Assembly: GCA_903884815.1 (NCBI GenBank) | Contig: CAISGE010000068.1 | Span: forward strand, 1-57,830 | DNA from: Candidatus Omnitrophota bacterium | Lineage (GTDB): Bacteria > Omnitrophota > Omnitrophia > Omnitrophales > Aquincolibacteriaceae | Direction: 5' to 3' | DNA length: 57,830 bases | In this document: positions 32,566-40,292 of the stretch, piece after piece | How the letters are laid out: each line of letters begins with the position of its first letter | How positions within the stretch are numbered: position 1 is the first letter of the stretch | Made by a program: the position numbers and the translations under genes | The notes under the pieces: model-generated | What the model saw: the letters and a program-made list of their open reading frames with translations, nothing else | Databases searched by the model: none | Told to the model about the DNA's origin: nothing

Positions 32566-33114
32566 TCACTTTGTGATATTCAAACGGCGCATCATAATTC
32601 CGAAACATTCACGGGAAACATCCATCATCTCGGCGGCAGCGGTTATGTTACCCTCGGTTTTATTCAGGACTTTCTGGATCATTTGCGCGAGAACTTGGTT
32701 TTTGATCTCCAGGGCTTTGTATCCGTGGATCAAGACAACCGTTGTGGCATGCGCGGGATCTAAGATCGCCCGGATGGTATTCAGAAAAACTTCGAGCTGT
32801 GCGGGTTTCGTCATCACCGCGTCGGCTCCTTCGCGCATCATAACGCTCGGATGGATGGCTTCTGAGTACGCCGTGTATATGATGACCGGAGTGTCCCATC
32901 GTCTTTTGATCTCATGCAGGAGCTCGATTCCGTTTTTCTTTGGCATCATCAGGTCGGAGATAACGAGGTCGAATTTTTCTTTCTCAAGAAGTTGGACGGC
33001 GAGGTCCGGGCTGGAAGCGATCTTTACGTCATATCCAAGGCCGCACTCTTTCAGCATTTCATATTCGGCCTCAACGAATTCGGGAATATCGTCAACCAAT
33101 AAAATCTTTGGCAT
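32566..33114 (-). CDS. NtrC-family-like response regulator without AAA+ domain
   Basis: Start at the ATG whose complement lies at 33112-33114, with GAGGGTAA upstream. The 182-aa product has a receiver domain: KILLVDD, then the phospho-acceptor LVISDLMMP, the switch IIYTA and the TKP lysine. The C-terminus (EGNITAAAEMMDVSRECFGIMM) is a FIS-type helix-turn-helix. Together this is the RegA/PrrA type of regulator. No histidine kinase is nearby, so it would take its signal from a host kinase. It is divergent from the integrase, from which it is separated by 131 bp. Confidence 0.75.
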   Translation of the reverse strand: MPKILLVDDIPEFVEAEYEMLKECGLGYDVKIASSPDLAVQLLEKEKFDLVISDLMMPKKNGIELLHEIKRRWDTPVIIYTAYSEAIHPSVMMREGADAVMTKPAQLEVFLNTIRAILDPAHATTVVLIHGYKALEIKNQVLAQMIQKVLNKTEGNITAAAEMMDVSRECFGIMMRRLNITK

Positions 33115-33192
33115 TGGATTACCCTCTACTAAAACCCTACACGCGCATCCTGTGGAAAGCAAGGGGGTGAGCGATCATGCTATAAATATTAT

Positions 33193-33219
33193 TTACGCAG
33201 AAACCCGTTGCTTGCGTAG
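33193..33219. promoter_or_regulatory. Operator-like dyad between response regulator and integrase
   Basis: TTACGCA (33193-33199), 13 nt, TGCGTAG (33213-33219). The dyad lies on a possible plus promoter for integrase (TTTACG with TAGGAT at 33217-33222, spacer 19). The same arrangement is at 20617-20643. Half-sites are 20 bp apart centre to centre, two helical turns, which fits a dimeric regulator. Confidence 0.6.
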
Positions 33220-33245
33220 GATGGTCGCAACGAAAGGGAGGTGTC

Positions 33246-34181
33246 ATGATACAGGAAAGTTATAACAGGGAAGACATGGATCCGGTCCTGGTGAAGTTCT
33301 CGGATTATCTCAAGTACGAGAAGTCCGGGGGATTGAAGCAGGGCTCCATCGATCGCTACCTTTTGAATCTTCGCCACTTTCAGCAGGAGTCTGGGAAGCA
33401 CCTCTTCGAGCTGAGAACGTACCGGGATATCGCTGACGCGATCCGTGGCCTCCGGGCGCGTCATGGCTGGAGCGGAAGCACCACGAAGAACGCCGCCGAC
33501 ACCGCCTCAGTGTTTTACAATTGGGCCGCACGCTTCCAGTACATCCACCAAAGCCCGATGCAGCTCGGCCATGAATTCAAGAACAAGGACCGGCGGCAGA
33601 TGGACTTCTTCGATTGGGAAAGCGAGGGATTCAAGAAGTTGATCTATAATCCGAACAACTCAGTCCGGGACAACGCCATATTTCACACGCTCAGATCGGG
33701 GGGGCTTCGCGCAAGCGAACTTTGCGATCTGAAATTCAGGAATCCGAATGATATTTTCTTAAAAGAAAGGGTCCTCCGCGTCCGTGAGGCGAAATGCAAC
33801 GGATGGCGTGAGGCAAATTTTGACGAAGAGACGCAGACTTGGCTCGCTCTTTATATTCCGCAACTCGAAAGACATTCCCGGCTCGATCACCTTTTTCAAA
33901 ACGAGAATTTCAGGGAACAACTCAGCACGTCCACGCTTTACAAAATGGTTTCGCGGAAAGCGGACCGACTCGGCATTAGAGCATACCCGCACAAATTCAG
34001 GAGATCACTCGGCGGTGAAATGATTTCAAACGGCGCGGATCTCACGATGGTCAAGGAGCAGCTTGGTCACAAAAGAATTTCCACAACCGCGGATCACTAC
34101 GTTGGATTTTCCACAAAACGCAAAAAAGAAAACTACGATAGATTTACTCCAAAAATGGAGCAGTCCGTTTCCCTGACATAG
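33246..34181 (+). CDS. int: Tyrosine site-specific integrase
   Basis: Protein of 311 aa with AAAGGGAGGTGTC before the ATG. An N-terminal SAM-like core-binding domain (KFSDYLKYEKSGGLKQGSI) is followed by the catalytic domain. The residues are Arg in TLRSGGLRASEL, Lys in REAKCNGW, His-x-x-Arg in AYPHKFRRSLGGEM, His in LGHKRISTT and Tyr in DHYVGF. It inserts the phage at an attachment site near a tRNA-like 3' end, about 530 bp downstream, where the core is found twice. Confidence 0.92.
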   Translation: MIQESYNREDMDPVLVKFSDYLKYEKSGGLKQGSIDRYLLNLRHFQQESGKHLFELRTYRDIADAIRGLRARHGWSGSTTKNAADTASVFYNWAARFQYIHQSPMQLGHEFKNKDRRQMDFFDWESEGFKKLIYNPNNSVRDNAIFHTLRSGGLRASELCDLKFRNPNDIFLKERVLRVREAKCNGWREANFDEETQTWLALYIPQLERHSRLDHLFQNENFREQLSTSTLYKMVSRKADRLGIRAYPHKFRRSLGGEMISNGADLTMVKEQLGHKRISTTADHYVGFSTKRKKENYDRFTPKMEQSVSLT

Positions 34182-34210
34182 TTTCAATAAAAATCTTCGT
34201 TTTTCCTATC

Positions 34211-34301
34211 CTTGCAAGTCCTTACGTTTAAAGTAGTTACGATAAGGACGCATACCCTCCTTAAAATAATTGTTGCAACGACTAGAAAGTTACTGTAATA
34301 T
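34211..34301 (+). promoter_or_regulatory. Repressor-type control region with strong promoter
   Basis: TTGCAA (34273-34278), 17 nt, TAATAT (34296-34301) is a near-consensus promoter. TTGCAA is part of the palindrome GTTGCAAC (34272-34279), and CTTGCAAG (34211-34218) is a related palindrome 61 bp upstream. Between them GTCCTTA (34218-34224) and TAAGGAC (34243-34249) form an inverted repeat. This looks like an operator region for the small HTH protein that follows. Confidence 0.6.
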
Positions 34302-34308
34302 TCCACAC

Positions 34309-34458
34309 ATGAAAACACTGCGCGAGCTTCTTAAGAAATACAGGGTTGAAGAGTTGGCCGTGAAACTCGGCGTTTCTTCATCCACTGTATTTAAGTGGAA
34401 GTCTGGAAGAGTGAAGCCTTCCAGGATGGCTCAAGAAAAGATCAGAGCCGTACGGTAA
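34309..34458 (+). CDS. Small helix-turn-helix protein (Cro/CI- or excisionase-like)
   Basis: ATG 34309 is chosen because the promoter -10 ends at 34301, so the transcript starts at or next to the ATG (leaderless); a longer frame from 34270 would begin inside the -35. The 49-aa product is one helix-turn-helix (LLKKYRVEELAVKLGVSSST then VFKWKSGRVKPS). It could be a Cro-like repressor or excision factor. Confidence 0.65.
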   Translation: MKTLRELLKKYRVEELAVKLGVSSSTVFKWKSGRVKPSRMAQEKIRAVR

Positions 34459-34499
34459 AAAGTTCTTTACAACGAAGTAACAAGGGGTAGAATCCGAAC

Positions 34500-34688
34500 A
34501 TGAACATTCAGACGCTAACGGGTAGCAGTAAAAACACGGATGGTTTTCTTTATGCCCATTTTTTCCGGGCGTACGCAGCTTTACCATCCGCCCTCATACC
34601 CGTGGGGCTCGCGTCTGGTGCGTGCGCTCGGTCTTTTGCCTACAAACCGGGTCTTTGCTTACCTAGAAATTTCTGCCACATAGCCTAG
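34500..34688 (+). CDS. Possible Ash-family phage protein
   Basis: ORF of 62 aa next to the attachment site. The run SSKNTDGFLYAHFFRAYAAL and the following small-residue-rich stretch resemble proteins annotated as the Ash family (PF10554) in enterobacterial prophages. The ribosome site is poor (AAGGGG about 12 nt away). The DNA itself has inverted repeats (ACGGATGG at 34535 with CCATCCG near 34584), so it could also be an RNA. The call is from memory of the family and weak. Confidence 0.35.
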   Translation: MNIQTLTGSSKNTDGFLYAHFFRAYAALPSALIPVGLASGACARSFAYKPGLCLPRNFCHIA

Positions 34689-34697
34689 TTGTCCGGG

Positions 34698-34728
34698 TGT
34701 CGATGGTTCGAATCCATCCGGGCTCACA
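34698..34728 (+). tRNA. tRNA-like 3' fragment (T arm and acceptor 3' strand)
   Basis: GATGG-TTCGAAT-CCATC (34702-34718) makes a perfect 5-bp T stem with a 7-nt loop, and it is followed by CGGGCTCA, the 3' strand of an acceptor stem. No matching 5' half (GAGCCCG) is found upstream, so this is only a fragment. It is the expected scar where a phage integrates into the 3' end of a tRNA, the intact gene lying at the other junction outside the window. A tmRNA origin is possible. Confidence 0.55.
34708..34728. repeat. Attachment core, left copy
   Basis: A 21-bp core, beginning TCGAATCC and ending GGGCTCACA, is identical to the one at 34869-34889. It overlaps the T arm and acceptor end of the tRNA-like fragment and lies downstream of the integrase. 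Most likely the prophage boundary attR. Confidence 0.6.
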
Positions 34729-34762
34729 AATCCCCAGCACCGTATGGTGCTGGGGATTTGTG
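34725..34762. repeat. Perfect 17-bp inverted repeat
   Basis: CACAAATCCCCAGCACC (34725-34741), 4-nt loop GTAT, and its exact complement (34746-34762). It begins within the last bases of the attachment core. No T-run follows; it could be a terminator-like hairpin or a recombination-related structure. Confidence 0.8.
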
Positions 34763-34794
34763 CTTATAGGGGGATTCGAACGGGAGAACTGCTT

Positions 34795-34860
34795 ACAAAC
34801 ATGACTGAATGTCATGTTTGTTGTGCGGGTGGCCTACCGAACCTGCCGTTGTTTGGCAGG
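34795..34860. repeat. Two further hairpins inside the inter-core segment
   Basis: ACAAACATGAC (34795-34805) with its complement (34811-34821), loop TGAAT; and CCTGCC (34842-34847) with GGCAGG (34855-34860). With the 17-bp hairpin at 34725 they fill much of the 140 bp between the two core copies. I see no ORF here. Confidence 0.7.
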
Positions 34861-34868
34861 GGAGGAGC

Positions 34869-34889
34869 TCGAATCCATCCGGGCTCACA
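34869..34889. repeat. Attachment core, right copy
   Basis: Identical to 34708-34728. Here the upstream side (GGAGGAGC) does not complete a T stem, so this copy is not a second tRNA fragment. It may be the true host boundary, with a short remnant of another integrated element between the two cores. Confidence 0.55.
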
Positions 34890-34965
34890 CTTATTTTTTG
34901 ATAATTTTTATTGAAAATGAATGCTGTCCTGATTTCGATCTAAAGATTGATTGAAAATCAGGGCG

Positions 34966-35007
34966 CAATAACCCAAGGCCTTTCGGTCTTGGGTTATTGT
35001 TTTTTTT
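34966..35007 (+). terminator. Strong rho-independent terminator
   Basis: CAATAACCCAAG (34966-34977) pairs with CTTGGGTTATTG (34988-34999), followed by eight T residues. It lies after the attachment region and probably ended the host tRNA transcript before integration. The 34,890-34,965 stretch has only a weak inverted repeat (CTGATTTC with GAAAATCAG). Confidence 0.85.
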
Positions 35008-35061
35008 GAAGGGATTCGCGCGGGACCCCTCTAGAGTCTCTTAATTTATATACGTGAGGTA

Positions 35062-35091
35062 TTGCGCCTTGGTATGGATATAAGGTACACT
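35062..35091 (+). promoter_or_regulatory. Possible promoter of the cytochrome cluster
   Basis: TTGCGC (35062-35067), 18 nt, TACACT (35086-35091), about 80 nt before the monoheme cytochrome. A modest match. Confidence 0.4.
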
Positions 35092-35171
35092 TACCAGAGT
35101 AGTGTTCGGTTCTTCGTCGTGGATTTGTCGAATCGGCGCTGCCGTGTTTTAATAAACCTTAAGGAGGATCT

Positions 35172-35450
35172 ATGAACAACGGTCAGAAAACTTTGGTAGC
35201 GGTTATTGGCGTTATGGCGGGCATTTCTTTTTTGAGCCCTCTTGCGAGCGCTAACTTGAAAGAGTTGAAGGCTTACAAGGAGGCTTTCCCCGAAGCGAAA
35301 GTCAAATGCGCGTCTTGTCATGTTGCGACGATGCCAAAGAAAGGCGCTGCGGAACTGAATGCTTATGGTAAAGCAGCTGTTGCGGCTCAAGCGACTCCCA
35401 CGAGTGAGACCTTCAAGAGCGTCGGGAAGGCCGAAGATTTTAAGAAATAG
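35172..35450 (+). CDS. Periplasmic monoheme cytochrome c
   Basis: Protein of 92 aa with AAGGAGGATCT before its ATG. Signal peptide (VAVIGVMAGISFLSPLASA), then one heme motif CASCH in a mature domain of about 65 residues (AYKEAFPEAKVKCASCHVAT). Probably a small soluble electron carrier between the membrane oxidases and the conduit. First gene of the host cluster. Confidence 0.7.
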   Translation: MNNGQKTLVAVIGVMAGISFLSPLASANLKELKAYKEAFPEAKVKCASCHVATMPKKGAAELNAYGKAAVAAQATPTSETFKSVGKAEDFKK

Positions 35451-35464
35451 GATTTTCTTCGCGC

Positions 35465-35486
35465 AGGGCCGGTTGAAACCGGCCCT
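35465..35486 (+). promoter_or_regulatory. 10-bp hairpin between cytochrome genes
   Basis: AGGGCCGGTT (35465-35474), GA, AACCGGCCCT (35477-35486). No T-run, so it is probably an mRNA-stabilising or attenuating hairpin that lets the monoheme gene be expressed more than the downstream genes. Confidence 0.55.
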
Positions 35487-35539
35487 GAAAATTCTGGTTT
35501 ACATTCACTGGTTCCTTGTGCCTTGACGGAGAGATAATT

Positions 35540-37042
35540 TTGATTCCGGACGAAAAACAGCCGAGTTACTTCCGTAACTGGATCAGTGTTGCGGGCACTA
35601 TCTTCTCGATCATCTCCTTCGTGGCCATCTGCTCACTCTTTCTCCTGGATCTTTTCTGGGAAGGCGCGAATCCCTACCTGGGTATCATCACTTACATGGT
35701 TGCGCCCGCGGCGCTCATTTTAAGCCTTCTCCTGATCCCGATCGGGGCGGGGATCGAGCGGTCCCAGCGGCGCAAACGCGGGTATGTCCCCAAGTTCCCG
35801 ATCATCGATTTCAATAATCCTGTTCACCAGCGCTGGACTTACACCACCTGGGCTGTTCTGACTATTTTCCTCCTATTCTCCGCTTATGGGGTCTATCGCG
35901 CCTATAACTTCACCGAATCTAACACTTTTTGCGGCACGCTCTGTCACACGGTGATGGAACCTGAATACACCGCATATCATGAATCCTCACACGCCCGCGT
36001 CAACTGCGTGCAATGCCATATCGGCGAAGGCGCCGAGTGGTTCGTGCGCTCGAAACTTTCGGGGGCTTATCAGGTCTACTCCACAATACGGAATATCTAT
36101 CACCGGCCGATCGAAACACCCATCCGGAACCTGAGACCCGCCCAGGATACCTGTGAGCGCTGCCACTGGCCTCAAAAATTCTTTGGCGCGGTTGAGCAGG
36201 ACCATGATTATTTCCTGCCTGATGAGGCCAACACGGAATGGAAGACTCGGATGCTGATGTCGGTGGGGGGCGGGGCCTCTGTCGGCGATAACAAGCGGGG
36301 GATCCATTGGCATGTGAATCCCGAAAACAAGATCTATTATGTCGCCACCGATCCCAAGCGCCAGGTCATTCCCTGGATACGCAAAGTCGGCAAAGATGGA
36401 AAAGAGGAAGTGTTTGTCGAAAAAGGCTCCGGTTATACGGCTGCGAAGCCGCCCAAGGGCGAGATGCGGCGGATGGACTGCATGGATTGTCACAACCGTC
36501 CGAGCCATTCCTACCGGGATCCTTCCTCAACCGTGAATCGGGCGATGGCGAGCGGGGCGATCGATAAGACACTTCCATCGATCAAACATGAGGCGGTCAA
36601 AGTTCTGACGGGGAAATATGAGACCAAGGAGGATGCGGCCCAAAAGATCCGCGAGTCGGTCTCGGCTTTTTATAAGGAAAAGTATCCGGAAGTTTGGGCG
36701 AAGCAAAAGGGTGCCGTGGAACAAGCGGCCGAGGCCATTTTCGGGATCTACAAGGTCAACTTTTTTCCGAAGATGAATGTCGCCTGGAAGGAATACCCCA
36801 ACAATATCGGGCATCTTATTTTTCCGGGATGCTTCCGTTGCCACGATGGCAGTCACGAAAGCGCGGCCGGCAAAACGATCTCGAATGATTGCGCCCAGTG
36901 CCACGCCATTATCAGCCAGGGCGCACCGGGGGATCTGGAGACCAAAGTGGAAGGGCTTGATTTCAAGCATCCGGATCCCGGAGTCGGTGAGACGTGGAAA
37001 GAAATGAAATGTTATGAATGTCACACCGGAGACGTGGAGTGA
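35540..37042 (+). CDS. Seven-heme NapC/NrfH-type membrane cytochrome (ImcH-like)
   Basis: TTG 35540 follows GGAGAG at 7 nt and is preferred to TTG 35516; length 500 aa. Three membrane segments near the N-terminus (VAGTIFSIISFVAICSLFL, MVAPAALILSLLLIPIGAG, WAVLTIFLLFSAYGVY). Hemes: an unusual CGTLCH (CX3CH) followed by HTVM, then CVQCH, CERCH, CMDCH, CFRCH, CAQCH and CYECH, seven in all. Topology and heme number match ImcH of Geobacter, an inner-membrane quinol oxidase used with high-potential extracellular acceptors. Assignment by architecture. Overlaps the next gene by GTGA. Confidence 0.75.
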   Translation: MIPDEKQPSYFRNWISVAGTIFSIISFVAICSLFLLDLFWEGANPYLGIITYMVAPAALILSLLLIPIGAGIERSQRRKRGYVPKFPIIDFNNPVHQRWTYTTWAVLTIFLLFSAYGVYRAYNFTESNTFCGTLCHTVMEPEYTAYHESSHARVNCVQCHIGEGAEWFVRSKLSGAYQVYSTIRNIYHRPIETPIRNLRPAQDTCERCHWPQKFFGAVEQDHDYFLPDEANTEWKTRMLMSVGGGASVGDNKRGIHWHVNPENKIYYVATDPKRQVIPWIRKVGKDGKEEVFVEKGSGYTAAKPPKGEMRRMDCMDCHNRPSHSYRDPSSTVNRAMASGAIDKTLPSIKHEAVKVLTGKYETKEDAAQKIRESVSAFYKEKYPEVWAKQKGAVEQAAEAIFGIYKVNFFPKMNVAWKEYPNNIGHLIFPGCFRCHDGSHESAAGKTISNDCAQCHAIISQGAPGDLETKVEGLDFKHPDPGVGETWKEMKCYECHTGDVE

Positions 37043-38973
37043 AATCTGGAGCTGGCCGAGTAGGGGACAGGCAAGCACTTAATGCTCGTCCCATAAAAAC
37101 TTCCAAAATTCCCAGCATTCTTTTCTTTTGTCTTCTCCTGGCGCCCGTCGTCTATGGTGCCGAGCAACAGAAGATCCCGAACGAGGACTGCCTCGCCTGT
37201 CATGACCAGATCGATCCCGCGAAATACGGGCGCTCTATCCATGGCAAAAATCTTTGTACCTCCTGCCACGCGGATATCATCGAGATCCCCCATCAGGAAA
37301 AACCGGCCCCGGTCCAGTGTGCCAATTGCCATCCGATCGAAGCGGAGATCTACCGGGCCTCGGATCATGGGATCGCCGTAGGGGCGGGGATCACGGCCGC
37401 GGGATGCGTGGATTGTCACGGGGAACCGCATTCACTTCTCAATTACCGTGATCCCGAGTCGCCCGTCTACCGTCTGAATATTCCCAAGACCTGTGCCCGC
37501 TGCCATGAGGACCAGGCCAAGATGACCAAGTTCGGACTTTCCGAGAGCGCACCGCTCAAGTCTTATTCCGAAAGTGTTCACGGGAAAGCGCTGCTCGAGA
37601 AAGGCTTGATCAGCGCGGCGATGTGTACCGACTGCCACGGTTCCCATGATCTTCACGCCCCGACCAATCCCAAGTCGAAGATCTATTGGATGAATGTGCC
37701 GTCCACTTGCGGAAAATGCCATGAGAACGTGCTCCAGACCTACAAGCGGAGCATTCACGGGAAAGCAGCTCTCGAAGGGAAGCGGGAATCGCCGGTTTGC
37801 ACAGACTGTCACGGGGAGCACGGCATCAAATCGCATCTCGACCCGACTTCCACGGTCTATGCCAGCGTGATCTCGGAGAAAACCTGCGGGCATTGTCACG
37901 GGTCCGAGAAGCTCAACACCAAATTTAATTTACCGGCCGACCGGGTGAGTTCTTATTTTGCGAGCTATCACGGACTGGCCAGCAAGCTCGGCGCGACCAC
38001 GGTGGCGAATTGCGCGAGTTGCCACGGCGCGCATGATGTCCTGCCCTCCTCGGATCCGGATTCTTCCGTGAATAAGGCACATCTTTCGAGAACTTGCGGG
38101 AAATGCCACCCCGGCGCGGGCAAGCAGCTTTCCCAGGGGAGCATTCACGGGACGCCGTCGCCTAAGGAAAACCACATTGTTTATTACGTGACTCTCCTTT
38201 ATATAGGCCTGATCATTGCCGTGATCGGCGGGATGCTCGCGCATAACGCCCTGGATTTTTGGAAGAAATTCACAAAGCACTATGAGGATCTCAAGGATAA
38301 GAGCCATTATCTGCGCTTTACGTTGGAGGAGCGCGTCCAGCATTGGCTTCTCGCGTGGAGCTTTATCGTGTTGGCCTACACGGGCTTCGCGCTGAAATTT
38401 CCGGATGCCTGGTGGAATTTCCCGTTCATGCTCGCGAAATCGAATACGGACTGGCGCGGGGGGATCCATAAAGGCGCGGCCATTGTGTTTGTGCTTCTCG
38501 GGATCTATCACGCCTGGTTCGTGCTGATGACCCGCCGCGGCCGCCAGCAGCTCCGGGAAATGTTCCCCCGCCTGCGGGACGTCAAGGATGTGTTCGCCCA
38601 ACAGATCTACAATCTCGGTTTTAAAAAGGACCGGCCCAAGTTCGCGCCGTACAGTTACATCGAGAAGGCGGAATACTGGGCGCTCATCTGGGGATCGGTC
38701 GTGATGGTCGTGACGGGGACGGTGTTGACCTTCGAGAACCTTTTTATGAAATACCTGCCGAAGTGGGCGCTCGACCTCGCGACGGCGATCCATTTTTATG
38801 AAGCGCTGCTCGCGGTGCTCGCGATCGTCGTGTGGCATTTTTACTTTGTGATGTTCGACCCCGAAGCCTACCCGCTCAGCCCGACCATGCTGACTGGCAA
38901 GGTCCACGAGGAAGAGAAAGCCATCGAGCCGCTTCCTCCCCAAGATCCCCCCGCGAAGGATAAGAAGGATTGA
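37039..38973 (+). CDS. 11-heme cytochrome c fused to b-type membrane domain (CbcL-like)
   Basis: GTG 37039 overlaps the previous stop; ATG 37018 is the longer option. 644 aa. Signal peptide (IPSILFFCLLLAPVVYGA), then eleven CxxCH motifs between residues about 50 and 370, several preceded by a HG(K/I) unit that could supply the distal His ligands. The C-terminal third has at least four membrane helices with HWLLAWSFIVLAYTGFAL, a b561/FdnI-like diheme domain. The layout is that of CbcL, a quinol oxidase of Geobacter used with low-potential acceptors. Likely electron source for the conduit encoded downstream. Confidence 0.75.
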   Translation: MKSGAGRVGDRQALNARPIKTSKIPSILFFCLLLAPVVYGAEQQKIPNEDCLACHDQIDPAKYGRSIHGKNLCTSCHADIIEIPHQEKPAPVQCANCHPIEAEIYRASDHGIAVGAGITAAGCVDCHGEPHSLLNYRDPESPVYRLNIPKTCARCHEDQAKMTKFGLSESAPLKSYSESVHGKALLEKGLISAAMCTDCHGSHDLHAPTNPKSKIYWMNVPSTCGKCHENVLQTYKRSIHGKAALEGKRESPVCTDCHGEHGIKSHLDPTSTVYASVISEKTCGHCHGSEKLNTKFNLPADRVSSYFASYHGLASKLGATTVANCASCHGAHDVLPSSDPDSSVNKAHLSRTCGKCHPGAGKQLSQGSIHGTPSPKENHIVYYVTLLYIGLIIAVIGGMLAHNALDFWKKFTKHYEDLKDKSHYLRFTLEERVQHWLLAWSFIVLAYTGFALKFPDAWWNFPFMLAKSNTDWRGGIHKGAAIVFVLLGIYHAWFVLMTRRGRQQLREMFPRLRDVKDVFAQQIYNLGFKKDRPKFAPYSYIEKAEYWALIWGSVVMVVTGTVLTFENLFMKYLPKWALDLATAIHFYEALLAVLAIVVWHFYFVMFDPEAYPLSPTMLTGKVHEEEKAIEPLPPQDPPAKDKKD

Positions 38974-38983
38974 GAATGACACC

Positions 38984-39058
38984 GTCATCCTGAACACCGA
39001 AGAGGGTGAAGGATCTCAAAGCGAGATTCTTCTCCCACTGCGGCGTGATCAGAATGAC
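38984..39058. repeat. Dispersed repeat, copy 1
   Basis: Starts GTCATCCTGA and ends TCAGAATGAC, near-perfect terminal inverted repeats, with GGATCTC and GAGATTCTTCTC inside. Related copies at 45280 and 50214. The rest of the 38,974-39,192 gap shows no gene. Confidence 0.8.
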
Positions 39059-39192
39059 GAAGCGTTGGAAGACTCCAAAAACCCCTTGGTGCTTCGGGGG
39101 ATTTCCGCTATGCTTTGCCACGAAAATTTGTAGTTTGATTCCGATGTGAAAGTTTAATCGCACGACTTCTCTAACCCGTCGCAGGATACAAC

Positions 39193-40284
39193 ATGCCACT
39201 TAGAGCTTTGAAAAAGTCAGTCACCTTGCTCCGGAAATTCGGCGCCTTTATTCCTTCGGTCCGGTTGACCGCGATTCTTCTCTTTATCCTGATCCCTGTC
39301 GCCATCCTTGGAAGTCTGATCCCCCAGGGGCGCGAATACGCGGAGTACGCTGAGAAATTCGGTTTCAAGTGGACGGCCCTCTTCTATCAATTGCAGCTCA
39401 ACGCGGTTTTTCTGAGCCCCTGGTTCCTTTTTCTGATCGTGCTGCTTAGCGCGAATATCCTGGGATGTCTGATTGTAAGTGTCCTGAAGAAAAAAAGGAC
39501 TTTCGGTTTTGTGTTGGTCCATTTGAGCCTGGTGCTTCTGATTGCCGGGGGGCTGATGAGCGCCACGCTCCGGATCAAAGAGGGGATCAAGTTGAATGAA
39601 GGGGAGTCCGCGTCGTCCTTCACGCATGACGGAAAAACGGTGCCGCTCGGATTTGAAATACGCCTCAAGGATTTCGAGCTTCAGCGGTATAACGAGAGCC
39701 CCGAAAAGCTTGTGATCGCAATGCCGGAGACGAAAAAGCCTTTAGAATTCCGTTTCCGCAAGGATATCTGGACCGCCATCCCGGGTTCGGACTATCAGTT
39801 CCGGGTGGAACGTTTTGTCCCGGACTTTCGATTTGATATGGAATCGCGCGAGGTGTATTCCGCCTCGGGGGAACCGCGGAATCCCGCCATTCTCGTGCAT
39901 CTCCAGAGCAAAGCCGAGGACTACACGGAATGGGTTTTTTCCAACTTTTCGGATTTTCATATGACCCAAGAGCGTCCGATCGGGCTCCAGTATCTGTGGG
40001 CGCAGGATATTCCGAAGGCTTTTATCAGCCATGTCGAGATCCTTGAGAAGGGGAAGGTTATCAGGGAACAGGCCATCCGGGTCAATCATCCGTTGCGTTA
40101 TAAAGGCTATTCCTTTTATCAGTCCTCGTATGATTCTATTGAAGAGAAGTGGTCCGGCCTTGAAGTGGTGCAGGATCCGGGCACGGCCGTTGTTTTTCTG
40201 AGCATCGTGATGATCATGCTCGGCATGACCCAGAATATTTATTTCCATCCATCCAGAATCAAGAACCGGAAACTCGAGGAATAG
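39193..40284 (+). CDS. resB: Cytochrome c biogenesis protein ResB/CcsB
   Basis: Protein of 363 aa. Typical ResB order: a membrane helix (RLTAILLFILIPVAILGSL), LIPQG, two more (LFLIVLLSANILGCLIVSV, FVLVHLSLVLLIAGGLMSA), a periplasmic beta-rich domain (residues 120-330), and a last helix (VVFLSIVMIMLGMTQN). With CcsA it moves heme across the membrane and attaches it to CxxCH sites in System II. Its gene lies between the cytochrome genes it serves. Confidence 0.85.
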   Translation: MPLRALKKSVTLLRKFGAFIPSVRLTAILLFILIPVAILGSLIPQGREYAEYAEKFGFKWTALFYQLQLNAVFLSPWFLFLIVLLSANILGCLIVSVLKKKRTFGFVLVHLSLVLLIAGGLMSATLRIKEGIKLNEGESASSFTHDGKTVPLGFEIRLKDFELQRYNESPEKLVIAMPETKKPLEFRFRKDIWTAIPGSDYQFRVERFVPDFRFDMESREVYSASGEPRNPAILVHLQSKAEDYTEWVFSNFSDFHMTQERPIGLQYLWAQDIPKAFISHVEILEKGKVIREQAIRVNHPLRYKGYSFYQSSYDSIEEKWSGLEVVQDPGTAVVFLSIVMIMLGMTQNIYFHPSRIKNRKLEE

Positions 40285-40292
40285 GAGCCGTC

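Noticed and set aside
34490..34728. Complete tmRNA or tRNA gene
   Set aside because: The T arm and 3' acceptor strand are clear but no matching 5' acceptor strand or anticodon arm is found, and there is no tmRNA tag sequence. Only a 3' fragment is reported.
37930..38997. Minus-strand frame of 355 aa opposite the 11-heme cytochrome
   Set aside because: Antisense of heme motifs and membrane helices; low-complexity His/Arg content.
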